Source of the DNA: Dipylidium caninum
Taxonomy: Eukaryota > Platyhelminthes > Cestoda > Cyclophyllidea > Dipylidiidae
Direction: 5' to 3'
Assembly (NCBI GenBank): GCA_017562135.1
Contig: QEYB01001152.1
Span: 620,001 to 684,000 of the forward strand
Length of the DNA stretch: 64,000 nucleotides
Position 1 is the first letter of the stretch. Each line of letters begins with the position of its first letter. Shown one piece after another: positions 11,559 through 22,543 of this stretch. The notes under the pieces were generated by a model, which was given only the letters and a program-made list of their open reading frames with translations, ran no database searches and had not been told where the DNA came from. The translations under genes and the position numbers were made by a program.

Positions 11559-14500
11559 TTCAGTGATCTCTACGCCATGTGGAGAGCATCTTCTCGATCG
11601 AGTCCTAGCAATGAAGCTATTGGTCCGTTTTGGGATGGTCATCTTCCCCAAGATATCCTTTGCTGCGTTATTGGCATGCTATCACACTCTCACTGTGGGA
11701 TTTAAGCGTTAGATCCTACTGGTGTCTATTTGTTTATTGGCGGATTAACAGCATAATAGGAGAAAGGAGGGGGGGGGGGTGGGGGAGGAGGAAGAGGAGG
11801 AGGAGGAGGAGGAGGAAGAGGAGGAGGAGCAGGGGAGATTCGATAATCCTGGACTTAAGTCGAAATTGCATCTTTATACGAGGCCACTTCAACCGACGTT
11901 GCGATTCTTGCGTAGACATGCCACCAGTAGCAGGTTGAGCTGTAGGCATTAAACAGGTATTTTGTAGTATTTCTATCCCCGACAAGTAACATTTTTAATT
12001 TATTCTGTAAGTATCCTTCGTCGTAGTCATACAATTTTAGCTAATTTCGTTTACTTTAGAAATCAGCTAAACATATGTGAAGTATATAATGTTTACTCCC
12101 ATTAAAGCTCTATTTTCTTTTCCAAGGGTATCATGACATGGAAACAAAAATGTTCGGATTTAGAGACGTCTTAAACAGCATTGAACTGTGAAGCTATACG
12201 ACGACTCAACATCAATGAGGCATTATAGTAATAAGAGTGTAGTATCCCTTGCACACCAACAACTGTCATTTGACAAAAAAGTCAAATCTTCGTGTTTCAC
12301 AAGTTATAACGAACAACGGCACCGAGGCAATTTTATCAGATATAACTGCCGAGCACAACCCAATATCCACGTCATACTTCGTTGGATAACTTATAACTAC
12401 AACCCTGCCCCAAAGGCGAATGAAAATTATCGGTAAAACGCGTTCTTGACTGAAGTATTAAGCCAGTTATAATTTGGAAACAATCGCCCTCAGTCATATC
12501 CTCACCGCAAAAATGCTTATATGTTCCGGTAAAAGAGAAATGATTTTACGCCAGCTCCCACCCTTAGGGTTTAATTGTGTAGAACACCTCTCAGGGGTTT
12601 TATGCGCCGTCTTAGAACACTGAGCATTTATGGCAAACTAACGTTCCTAGGAAATGGACTGAACATGAAGTAGGGTTTGGCCAAAATTAAGGTGGACTGT
12701 TGGATCAAAAGAGGGTGGAAGGGCAATTCCAAAAGAGCAGACGGCGGCCAGTTTTTATAAAAATATTAGGACTCTTAATCCTCATGGAACTTTATTTCAG
12801 AAGTGTCTCATATATAGATAAACTAATGTGTTCACTGACGGACACCACGTTATCTATCCCTTCAAAACTAATCACTGTAATTAAATGTGTTAATTATATT
12901 TACCATACTATAACATATTATCTGTTTCAGTTAGCGTCTTATTTTAACAGTCTGAAGTTTTAAATATGATTGCAATTTTTATTTTCTTTTTTGTGGTTAC
13001 GTTCAAAAACTTACCTTCGGAGACATGGCATTCTTTTCATCCCTTCTACTCGTCAAACAATCATCGTTCACCTTCAGGCAATTACTAACTTTGTAGAGGA
13101 AGAACAATGCCTGCACCGAAATAAAAAGAGCGTAATCCGAGAATAAGGAAAACTAGAGGTAAAAATGGTGGCGTGCAATGTTTGAATTAGCTTTTGAAAA
13201 ATCATTATGAAATGGCAGGAGTGACACTTAATTTAAGTTGTAATACTAGCAATCAAACAATCATCCAAATTATAATACATCAGAAACTGGTGCGACAATC
13301 CACCTGGAAGGCAGAGATTTCACGAAAACTTTACAACGTTTTGTCTAGTTTCGCGGCGCGAAGGAAGCCCGGCTGCTCCTATCTTAATTTACGCAAGCAT
13401 AACTTCAGTACAACTAAATTACTTTAAAATTCTTAGTGAATTATTGGCACATCGGTCCCGAAATCACTTCGGCGAAAATAACCTGTTTGCGTGGCTGCCA
13501 ATTTCCACCTGGTGAAAAAACTAGGTATGCGCAAGCCAACAACCCAGTAGATATATTACTAACATATGCATGATACTGCAAAATTTAATAACCACAGGTA
13601 ATAAATACACAAAAAACTAATTTTGTTTTAATCCTTCTGAGATCCATCTTTGATTGTATATTACGTTTTCGTGGCAGGATGTCCGATAACGTGCGCACAA
13701 AGCATGCAGGTTTCATGTACGGGTTTTATTTCACACATACCCATCTGTTAGCGTTTTTTAGTGGCCTTGTAGCCTTTTTGTTTCGCCCCCCTTCCAATAC
13801 CATAATAATATACAATCTTTTGGAATACTAAATGAGATAAGGTATTCCAATCGGCCTTGTATGTCACTATATATCGTGCGTCACAGTTTAATTATGACAC
13901 AAGCTTATAACCGGACTTTATCACTTTAGGCCCTTGCCGCAAGGGTGGGCGCGCAGAGAGGCAAAGAAATCAAAAACCTCTTTTAACCGCTCACCATCAA
14001 GTTGTCATACGACTTTTGGCGTTGGAACTCATATGAAGAATATCGAACGTACTTCTCAAACCGTCTTATATAGCAATCTAAATAATGACCTTCTAACAAC
14101 AGTACGTCATTTAGCCAACCACAAGCGTTAATATCTGAAGATTTGTCCTTTCTCGAAAATAATCATGGCGATTTTTGCTATTGGCCCCTGTTATACCAGA
14201 CGCTCGACATTTTTTATCAGTGTTTAAACACGTAGCATTGGTACCGAATGTTATTACACTTCTTTATGTTTTTTCCCGTACCATAATTTTTCCTTTCCTG
14301 AACCAATAAACAAGGCATCGTGACATGCGATCCCTCTCTTTTTAAGGTACCGTGAGTCAAAATTTAGCTTAGACTTTTTCATTGCTAGTTCTCAATTACA
14401 TTTATTCTTCAAATAAAATCTGATGTTTGTCCCTATTTTTCAGCCAACAAATATTGCCACTCCTTACCTGCCTCAACAAAAGTGTAAAATATACCAAAAA

Positions 14501-14810
14501 AGGTTTGTAAAAACGTATCCATCAATATAAAGCTTGAAAGAGGTTTAATTTTTAAGTATACGGCACTGTAATCTAAATATATACATGGCAAATTTTGTAT
14601 TTACTTTGCTACGTTGAAACAAAGTTGACGTTTGGTCAATTTTATTTTTCCGAGAAAGATTCCTTCGATGATTGTTATATTAATTAATTCCTCCTCGAAG
14701 TTTGAATGACAATTGTTTTTTAATACAAAATAATCAATTGGGACATACTTCCTTGATAATAGCAGACACTTGGTAATAGTATATTATAAACATTACTTCT
14801 ACTTTTTTAG
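11559..14810. other. Intergenic region between the lachesin-like gene and the unrecognised plus-strand gene
   Basis: The region is AT-rich, with only short open frames on both strands that match nothing I recognise. It holds the purine tract at 11757-11836 and presumably the promoter of the lachesin-like gene. One or more 5' exons of the plus-strand gene that enters at 14811 must also lie here or be missing, because the 14811 exon starts in mid-codon. I could not identify them with confidence. Confidence 0.4.
11757..11836. repeat. G-run and (GGA)n purine tract
   Basis: About 80 bases are almost entirely purines on the plus strand: an 11-base G run, a single T, another G run, then GGA and GGAAGA units. 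The tract lies about 200 bp upstream of the start codon of the lachesin-like gene, where it reads as a CCT-rich pyrimidine tract. Such tracts can form triplex or G-quadruplex structures and are often length-variable. Confidence 0.9.
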
Positions 14811-17800
14811 AATAAGAGTTGAAGATGCTGTGGAAGATATACTTCGCCAGGCTAAGCAGATGTAGGATATTTTTCCTTTTAGTTTTTCTTTCCCAACCCA
14901 CTGGATTATATGAAACCTTACATGCACATCTATCTTATATTAACCCATTCCAATAGAATTACTGAAAACTAACATTACACTTGCAAACTAATTGAGCAAA
15001 TATAGTTTAACGTACCTCAAAATATTTTTATGCACATTTCGAGACTTTCTTTTTCCTACTCGTTATAACTAATTCAAAAAACTTTCTACGGCTCGCTAGT
15101 TCTGTGTTTAAGATCTACCAACCTTTTACTTTCCTTTATTGGATGTCTTTCGCAAAGTTTCAGCCTGAATGCTTTTTGAAGCAGAACCGATTCCTCACCG
15201 TTAGTATTCAACTTATATCTACTTATGAAATAATAACAAAAAAATTCATCAAGTTTTTCATTCTGACATCGAGTTATTTTTCTCAATTTTGCGTATAACA
15301 TATGAATCTATTTCTAATTTTATTTTAGCAGTGAAACAAGTGAGTCGAAGTTAGGAGTCTCTAATTACTATCGGCCTTGGAGAAGCATTCGTGACTTTCC
15401 TACCGGTGTATGTAAAAAGAAAGAAACAGACGGATTAAAAAGCTTTCACGGTACTGGTGAAAATGTACTCGATCACCAACCATCTACACCTGGGCGTCGT
15501 TGTGCTTTCGGCCTCATCTCCACTAAAGAGGTTGGATTTTTACCTCTTCATGATCTCGAAGGAAGCTATTTATGGTAACAAAAGGAGCACATAATTATAC
15601 AAGATCCTGGCATAGTGGTAACATCAACTCTTACCTTCTGGTTTTTGTACCAATGCCCATGAAAAAGGATTTGATATAAATGTCAACGAGGTAAATTTGC
15701 ATTTTCGGGTGTTAGTTAAAATCAATTTCTTTGTGAAAACTGTCCAGGCATAGGTTGCGGAGGCTCGGATCTTTCACGGCAACAAACTTGATGATCGTAT
15801 CACTTTGGGGTTTTATTTTTTATTTGTGCGAATCATGCATTGCGTTTTATATACACATTAGCAACCGCGATGTTTGCCATTCACCGGCGATTTCGGCGTT
15901 GTATCATTGCCGTTCGAGGGTGTAAGCGGTCAAATTCATCTACCCTCAGACAAATGCGATTCATCATCTAACTGCAACGGCAATGAAGTGCGTCGTAATG
16001 TTTGGCTGAATCCTTTTCGTCGCGGCACTCGTTCCACTTGTCCCGAATATCAGTTGATGAAGTCTAATCCCTCTACAAGATATTCAACATCCAGGTTGGT
16101 GTTTCATGTATTTTTAAAAACATCCTCATCATTCGATTTTATACCCACACAATAGTGCTGAGTTGGTGTATTACAAACGAAATTTAGGGAGCTTAATGCA
16201 ACACTTATAGAACGTGTTAAGGCCTGAATGCGGTGACGTTGTTTAACGAAAAGGCTTAGAAAAGGCAAAGCGGACGTAATTTGAGGCGCATTTTGAGAGC
16301 TTCTTGAACCTGTTTATTTATTGGCAACCTGCCAAAGATCATATGGCATCACATCATCCTTTTTTAAATGATTCCTGAAACAGATCGTCAAAATGGGAAG
16401 ACAAGATCTGCCCGTGAATATGTTGGTGACTTCCGTGACTAGAGTGGGTGATATTTATTGAGTTAACTGATCTCTATTTTAGTAGTTGGTTGGAACCTCA
16501 GGAAAGCGACACATTTCACTACAAGTGTTACTCTGACTGCCTCTCTTCAAGAATACCAAAATCAATCTCATACTTTGACCACCGCCCATATTTCCAAAGT
16601 CTTTCAACCGGAAGAACCTGTGATTTCCTCACCTATCACTCCTCGGCTTTCAAATTATCAATCTCTTAGGCCGAGTGGTTTCGAATTCCATAGCCAAACT
16701 CAAGATCCTACCGGTGGCGGTTTTTTGAACTTAGGACCATACGACTTTCGAGCCTCTCCTTTATCCAAAATTGATCTAAATTATCTTGAAAACGATCACT
16801 CATACTCGGATATCAATAAGGAGGGACAGGGAGCTGGGAATTTATCTTGCTCCTTGGTGGAGGACCTCACAAAAAGCTGGTCACCAATGGGTGCTCATAG
16901 TTCAGCATATGGTTGCAGTAGAAACTGTCAGGCACAATCCGTATCCACTCAAACTGACGGCACAGCTTCAGTGAGTTTGTTGCTTTTTCTGGTTATTATT
17001 ATATGAAATACCGGGACTTCTTCAGGCAATATTCGACTGCCGTTTCATTCTGATAGTGGTAGGTTGAGTCGCATTTGGTATTCATTTTCAACTAACAAAA
17101 TTATTGAAGTTATCAACTCTATTTCATAGGCTTCTATGTATCAACGTTTTATATGAAATGCCCAAGTTAATGTCGAGGAGCATATTGTCACATTTTTTTC
17201 AAATCTAGTAGGTTTGTCACTACGCCCATTACACTATTGACTATGGCGATTTTGATAAGTTTTGTTGACTATTACGCTAATTCAAAATTTTTAATCATAT
17301 TCTTATATTTAGAGGTGTATGGGAGTAACGAAGGTTTAATATCGTTGCAAAATGGACATTTCCCCAGTTGTCGGGTTTTCAAGTGGTTTTAAACGTTCAG
17401 GTCATTGACTGACATTCTTATCTCCTAAGGCATTCCCATATTATTCATTGTTAGTAGAATCAAAAATGCCTTAAAAACTTCGGCTAATGAAGGATTCACT
17501 TATCAGCAACACATAACGACACATCCTAGATAGAGTTTCAACACATGCGAAAGATCCAACTTTTAAATTCATCTGTGTTGTTAAATCTTACGGCTCTCTT
17601 AGACGCAATTGTTCGTTTCAATCCCTACCACTCCTTTTAAATGCACCAATTAGCATTTTAAATATATGAAATGCAGCTCATCGTACCACCATGCTTCACA
17701 CTTTCACACCGAGTAGATGGGTTTCTTTAACTCATCCTTCCAGATCGACACAAGCGTACAAACTGATGGTCATCCTCTGGTTTGCCAAGTGTGCATGAAA

Positions 17801-18088
17801 CTCCAACCAGCGCTCCGCGGCCCATCGCTCAATAATCCCGTCAAAACCGACCCCTGTAGAAATTTAGAATGCTTTCGCACCTCAACTCCCAGTCTCCCAT
17901 TACTCCCCTCCCCATTTCGCTCTCATATTGTTGATGTTGAATGCATTTCACCCGTATGTGGCAATGCGTGCGAAGCTTTAAATTTTCAAGCTAAGTTGGG
18001 AGCTGGTTCTCCGGTAAAGTCCTTCAAAAGTTCAGGCGTCCTTCCGCACAACAAGAACCTGGACATGTTGAACTCAAATGAAGATTGA
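14811..18088 (+). CDS. Uncharacterised protein, 3' six coding exons (5' end not found)
   Basis: Exons joined by phase: 14811-14861, 15329-15574, 15748-15796, 15862-16094, 16502-16970, 17744-18088 (stop TGA). The first listed exon begins with one base that finishes a codon, so the gene starts further upstream. I do not recognise the family. It starts with a short helix-like acidic segment (RVEDAVEDILRQAKQ), then runs into a long Ser/Pro/Thr-rich, probably disordered region. Two similar motifs flank the last splice junction (SVSTQTDGTAS and IDTSVQTDGHP), followed by a Cys-containing segment (VCQVCMKLQPAL, then DPCRNLECF). The 49-nt exon at 15748 is the least certain, but it is the one that makes the phases on both sides agree. 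No signal peptide or membrane segment is seen. It may be a cytoskeletal or scaffold protein; that is a guess. Confidence 0.55.
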
Positions 18089-19792
18089 GCCTCACTTTAG
18101 ACTGCGTTGCTTACCACAATTCAAACCCTTTTCTACTCTTGTTAATTGTTAGATTTGCTTCATACTTTCATTTGGCTTTTAGCTACAATCTTGGAATATT
18201 TTCCATAAAAACACTAACGAGTTTATTATCAAAAAATTCGACCCGATACGACGCTAGTTCCTTTCCCTTAAAAAATTTCGCGGAGATTAAATTATATGCA
18301 CTTGGGTAGGCTCTAGCCATTAAAAATATCAAAAGATAGCGTTTGATTTACATGTGCACCATTCTATGCATATCGATAAAAGAAAAATAGAAACAATTTG
18401 AATATTACGAAAATGATAGTGATATGCAACAGGTCTATAGGCAGGGATGGGCGGGTGGGTAGAGGACAAGCCGATAAGCGAAAGACTCACTGATTCTGGG
18501 TGGTAGAAAAACGAAAATTCAGCCAGTCACCCTCGGAAGTAGAAACGGCGGAGCACGTCTTCTCTCGAGTTCTTCATCTCGGTCAATTCTATCAGTGTCA
18601 AATGTCAACATGAAATTTGCCGCGAGATTATGGATGAGTGGAAGACGGCACGTCAAAATGCTTAACTGGGTCGAGAAGGCGATGAACCGCCTCTTCTTTA
18701 TCTATCTTGGAAGACCGAACGGCTGAAATAGCGGAGTCCAAAGGAAATCCCATCTCGGTCAGTTCAGATACCACAGCAGCAAAATTTAACGCCTACAGGA
18801 ATTGCATTTATAGTAAATTGCGATTTCAGTTCCAAAAGTTGTTTTTTAAAGCAACAAACTACCTCCACTCAGAATAGTATAGTCAATGTTACTATCTGTT
18901 GTGTTCGTTAGTTTACTTGTTAATTCAAATTTCGGGAAATAAAGTTCATAATCGGAATGGAAAATCAGTTATTAACGTATGGCTTTGCCACCAGCTGTAA
19001 TGGTTGACATAGTCAGTCGCCTCTCCTAGACACTTCAATGTCTTGCAGCTACTATCAACAATTATAGTAGTCTCATAAGCACTGTTTGCTATTGTTATTT
19101 GGCTAAATGGTGGTTTATCAAGTTTTTTTGGTAACAAGCCCGTGAAATAATTTATGTCTATGTTTAGTGAACAATTCCAGTCATTTCTTGGCAAAATTCT
19201 TTTTTATTTGAGAACGGAGACATGCTTATTTCTTCTGACGCATTGTTGTTTTAATATGATTCGTCCACAGTTGCAATCACCCTATTTCCCTGCTTTTACT
19301 CGTAAAAAAGTCAACGGTCTACTTGAGAATTCACTGCCAACCAACAACTAGCAGTGACGCATTGATACTAATTACACATTTTCTTTATTTTTTAGATGAT
19401 TCAGATGAGACAGCATATTCACAATACTTGATTATTATTTTATATTGAAATTATAGTTTTAGAAAATAAAGCTTAAACACAGGACTATTCAAAATAGTGT
19501 AAAATAAAACCTAAGATTCGATTCTAATTAAGTTACCAAAATCCGTTAATGCCGGTAACATGCAGAGATGATTGTCGCCCACTTTACCCAAATATAAATC
19601 ACAAGGTAGGCTCAAGCCATAGGAAATGCTTATCATGGAAAAAATCGAAGTATCTTATACAAAGGCATTTAACAAAATTTGTTCACGTAAATCAGTAAAC
19701 CAAAGCATCTGATCCTAAGCTGGTTATCTGAGGGGTTCAAAAACTATAGTCTAGCCATTTATTACATAAACGTGGCGAGGTGAATTTTCAAA
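18089..19792. other. Intergenic region between the convergent genes 14811-18088 and UBAP1
   Basis: This region holds the 3' ends of both convergent genes. It contains one copy of the inverted repeat (19026-19142). A block at about 18430-18780 is GC-richer than its surroundings, with an open but unrecognised frame; it may be a relic of a transposon or simply non-coding sequence. Several AATAAA-like signals for the minus-strand UBAP1 transcript occur downstream of its stop, for example near 19385. Confidence 0.35.
19026..19142 (+). repeat. Inverted repeat copy A (partner at 19961-20075)
   Basis: Read on the plus strand, this stretch closely matches the reverse complement of 19961-20075. Shared blocks include TTCAATGTCTTGCAGCTACT and AGTCTCATAAGCACTGTTTG, with only a few mismatches over about 115 bp. 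It lies about 650 bp beyond the UBAP1 stop codon. Confidence 0.95.
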
Positions 19793-21712
19793 TTACTTTG
19801 CAAAACAAACTTCATTCTTACTTTTGTACAGTCTTTGGGGATAAAGAGTGACTGCGGCTTGCCCCAATCCTTTCGCGAAACCCCTTCCGTCGAGTTCGGC
19901 CCAGTTGCACAATTGAGTGATTAGCGTCTCATCTGGGTCATCTTAAAAACAAAGAAGAACGGGGTTGTTAGCAAAAAAACTTGATAAACCACCATTTAAC
20001 CAAATAACAATAGCAAACAGTGCTTATGAGACTATTATGGTTGTTGATAGTAGCTGCAAGACATTGAAGAGTCTAGTACAAATATATAATACGGTGCAGA
20101 TAACTTGCTTTCTCCATTAACACCACCGTCATAGAGAGCAAGTATTCTGCTGCGCCTGAAGCCCATTTTCACAAGTCGAGGCACAATGGCCGGGTCGCTG
20201 TTACAATTTTTAATAGGAGTATTAGTTAATAAAATTTGATCCGGAGAATAGTTCTTTATCTCTTGATCGGCAGCAGACAATGACGAAAACGAATTAACCG
20301 CTGAGTCCTATACCCAAGAGTGAGTTAATAATAAGTAGTCGAATTCACAACGTACTCGCATAGGCAGAGAGGATAAGTTTTCACCATTGGACGCGTTTCT
20401 TTCGGCACCCAAGGCGTCAGGATCGGATCTATTCAAAAGGAATGGAGCAGTTCGCCGGGATTCAATTGCTACAGAACCCTGAGCTGCAACCTTGTTTTGT
20501 GCCAATAGCTTTTCCGAGTCCTCAGAGAGGGATTCAGATTGTAAAGAGACGTCTGGTTGTGAAGTTGGAGCAGACAAAGGTATATACTCCGGCGGATTTA
20601 CATCTAGGGAGAGGTTGGGAAAGTTGACCTTTTTGAGACTGTTAGAAATGGAGTGATATTTGTTATCGCGACTGTGATTGCCTGCTGTTGGTATTGATGA
20701 CAAAATGTCCCGTAGTTCCTCCAAGTCGTTTATAGTGCCCAATTCAGCGGCAATAAATGGATCGTCCTTGCGTCCCTGTGCCTCGAAGTCCTCCACTACG
20801 GAACGATCTAACCGACGAGGTGGCAATAAATCAGGGTCAATTGGTGTAGAATTGGTTTTTTCTGGTTCCAGTAGACTTAAGCAGCATGGGACTTTATGTG
20901 ATAATTGTGCATTCCTTTCATTCAACTGTGTGGCAGATTTTGTCCTTTCTAACTCCTCCCTTTCTATTTGTTCGGCTGCTTCGTAATTCTTTAAAACTTC
21001 TCTCTCGAAATCGAAGTCATACTAAAAAAACGATATGGAATGAAAATAATACTAACAGGGGATAGTGATATCTGTCGAGCAGCAGGCATATTTGACACTT
21101 AGTACATAGGGTAATTCCAGTTTATATGAAAAAATAGTGACAAGTAGGTCAGTAGTAACGACACCAAAAAGTGCCTACGTCGGGACAAATCAATACATTC
21201 CTTTTGCATACTATTCAATTATTGGGCATATGTACAGAAATCGTTAACTTTAACGGAAGAAGTTATCAGGAGAGAAAAATTTGGTGCGCAGTTGAAATGT
21301 ATAACATAGAAATTTAACTTCTAAAAGAAAATTCAGGAGCAAACCACGACAATGCAGTTAAAAACCGCAGGATCAAATAGTGCAATGGGCAATTCACGGG
21401 GTAATGATCAGACACTTTGGCCCCGGAGTAGACCCTAACGTAGATTTCGGAAACTTGTAGGCATTTTAGATAAATCTCAAAAAAATAAAAAGTGGAAATG
21501 GAATGAGCAGACCTATAATAAGGTATGGAGAAATCGTTTGGAGAGGGGCAAAAGTCAAAAGCTACCTTATAAGTTAAGTTTTGATTCTCGCGGTTAATGA
21601 GTTCGGGGGAAATATCTGGAGCTACTACAGTTTTGTTCTTGAGTACAAAATTGACGCCTAGCAACATAGAATAACCCCATTGAACATGCCCAGAAGACTC
21701 TACACGAAGCAT
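19793..21712 (-). CDS. UBAP1: UBAP1, ubiquitin-binding ESCRT-I subunit, 4 exons
   Basis: Exons in transcript order: 21712-21566, 21021-20356, 20307-20127, 19941-19793, summing to 1143 nt (380 aa) with all phases consistent. UBAP1 is a subunit of ESCRT-I that binds ubiquitinated cargo at endosomes. Visible features: an N-terminal UMA-like segment (VQWGYSMLLGVNFVLKNK) that in the family docks to other ESCRT-I subunits; a charged helix (YDFDFEREVLKNYEAAEQIE) matching the UBAP1 helix; a motif with F-x-A-x-G-x-K-x-D-D-P-F and DLEELRDILSS, matching the family DPF...EELRNIL block; and a C-terminal UBA (VPRLVKMGFRRSRILALY then DDDPDETLITQLCNW). The protein is shorter than human UBAP1 (502 aa). I see only the last UBA of the overlapping SOUBA array, so the others are lost or too diverged. 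Intron 2 is only 48 bp. Confidence 0.87.
19961..20075 (-). repeat. Inverted repeat copy B, inside UBAP1 intron 3
   Basis: This is the partner of copy A at 19026-19142 in opposite orientation. It fills most of UBAP1 intron 3 (19942-20126). The copies differ at only a handful of positions, so the duplication is fairly recent or conserved. If one transcript covered both, they could pair and loop out the last UBAP1 exon. Confidence 0.95.
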
Positions 21713-22543
21713 TGTTAGCGACGGGGGCGGCGACTTCTTCGAAAGTCCCACTAAGTCGGGCGTTAATTATAACAATATGTCAAAAATCAAGCAAAACAAC
21801 CAGGGTTTTTCAGTCATGTAAAAGTGTTAAAAACGAAATTAAATTTATATGAATTATAAATTTTAAAGTGTTCTAACGTATATCTTTGGCTCTACATTTG
21901 CGATACACTTACAGCACTTTGCATATATGGCAGGCCTCACTCTTATTCCAATACAACTTCAACCACATTACGACTTTGAACTTCTTACCTCAATAGCTCA
22001 CACATACTTGTGTTGAGCCTTGTTCCAAGACTATAACTTGCCCCCCTATCTTGGGAACATCCTTGATGTTAGTCTCCGGGGCGCCACTTACACTAATTTC
22101 TTAACCACAGATATACGAAACGGCTGAAAACGTGGCGTTCCACGCCACCGGTACATATTTTTCAGGTCGAGCAACGGAAAATTCGCGGGTCAAACACACA
22201 CATAGCCACCAGAAACGAAAATAGGGCTTCCTAAACCCACAACGAGAGAATCGCTTTTAATTAGAACTGGACCGGGCCCTAGTTCTTCAAATACAACCGG
22301 GCAGCACTTGAGCATCCGAGTTGATGTCCGCGATATCGTAAATTTCCCGATTTTAATTCTCGGCTGCATCCGTTTTCATAGACTCAATCCCAAATATTAC
22401 GTCCCACTTTTCGGAGATATTTTACAACAGGTATATTGTGTTATCTTGGTTGCGACCCTTACAAATAAGAGATGGTGAATAATAGCAGAAATGGGAGATA
22501 AAGTAGAAAGTTTAACTAGCGAAGGCCTTTAAAAACGTTCAGT
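21713..22543. other. Intergenic region between UBAP1 and the ZC2HC1 gene
   Basis: About 830 bp separate the stop of the upstream minus-strand ZC2HC1 gene from the start of UBAP1. It should hold the ZC2HC1 3' UTR and the UBAP1 promoter. No exon, repeat or RNA gene is recognised. The spacing gives no sign of a shared transcript. Confidence 0.4.

Noticed and set aside
18430..18780. GC-richer block with a long open frame, suspected retrotransposon relic
   Set aside because: Neither strand gave a recognisable reverse transcriptase, RNase H or integrase motif. It is left as unexplained intergenic DNA.
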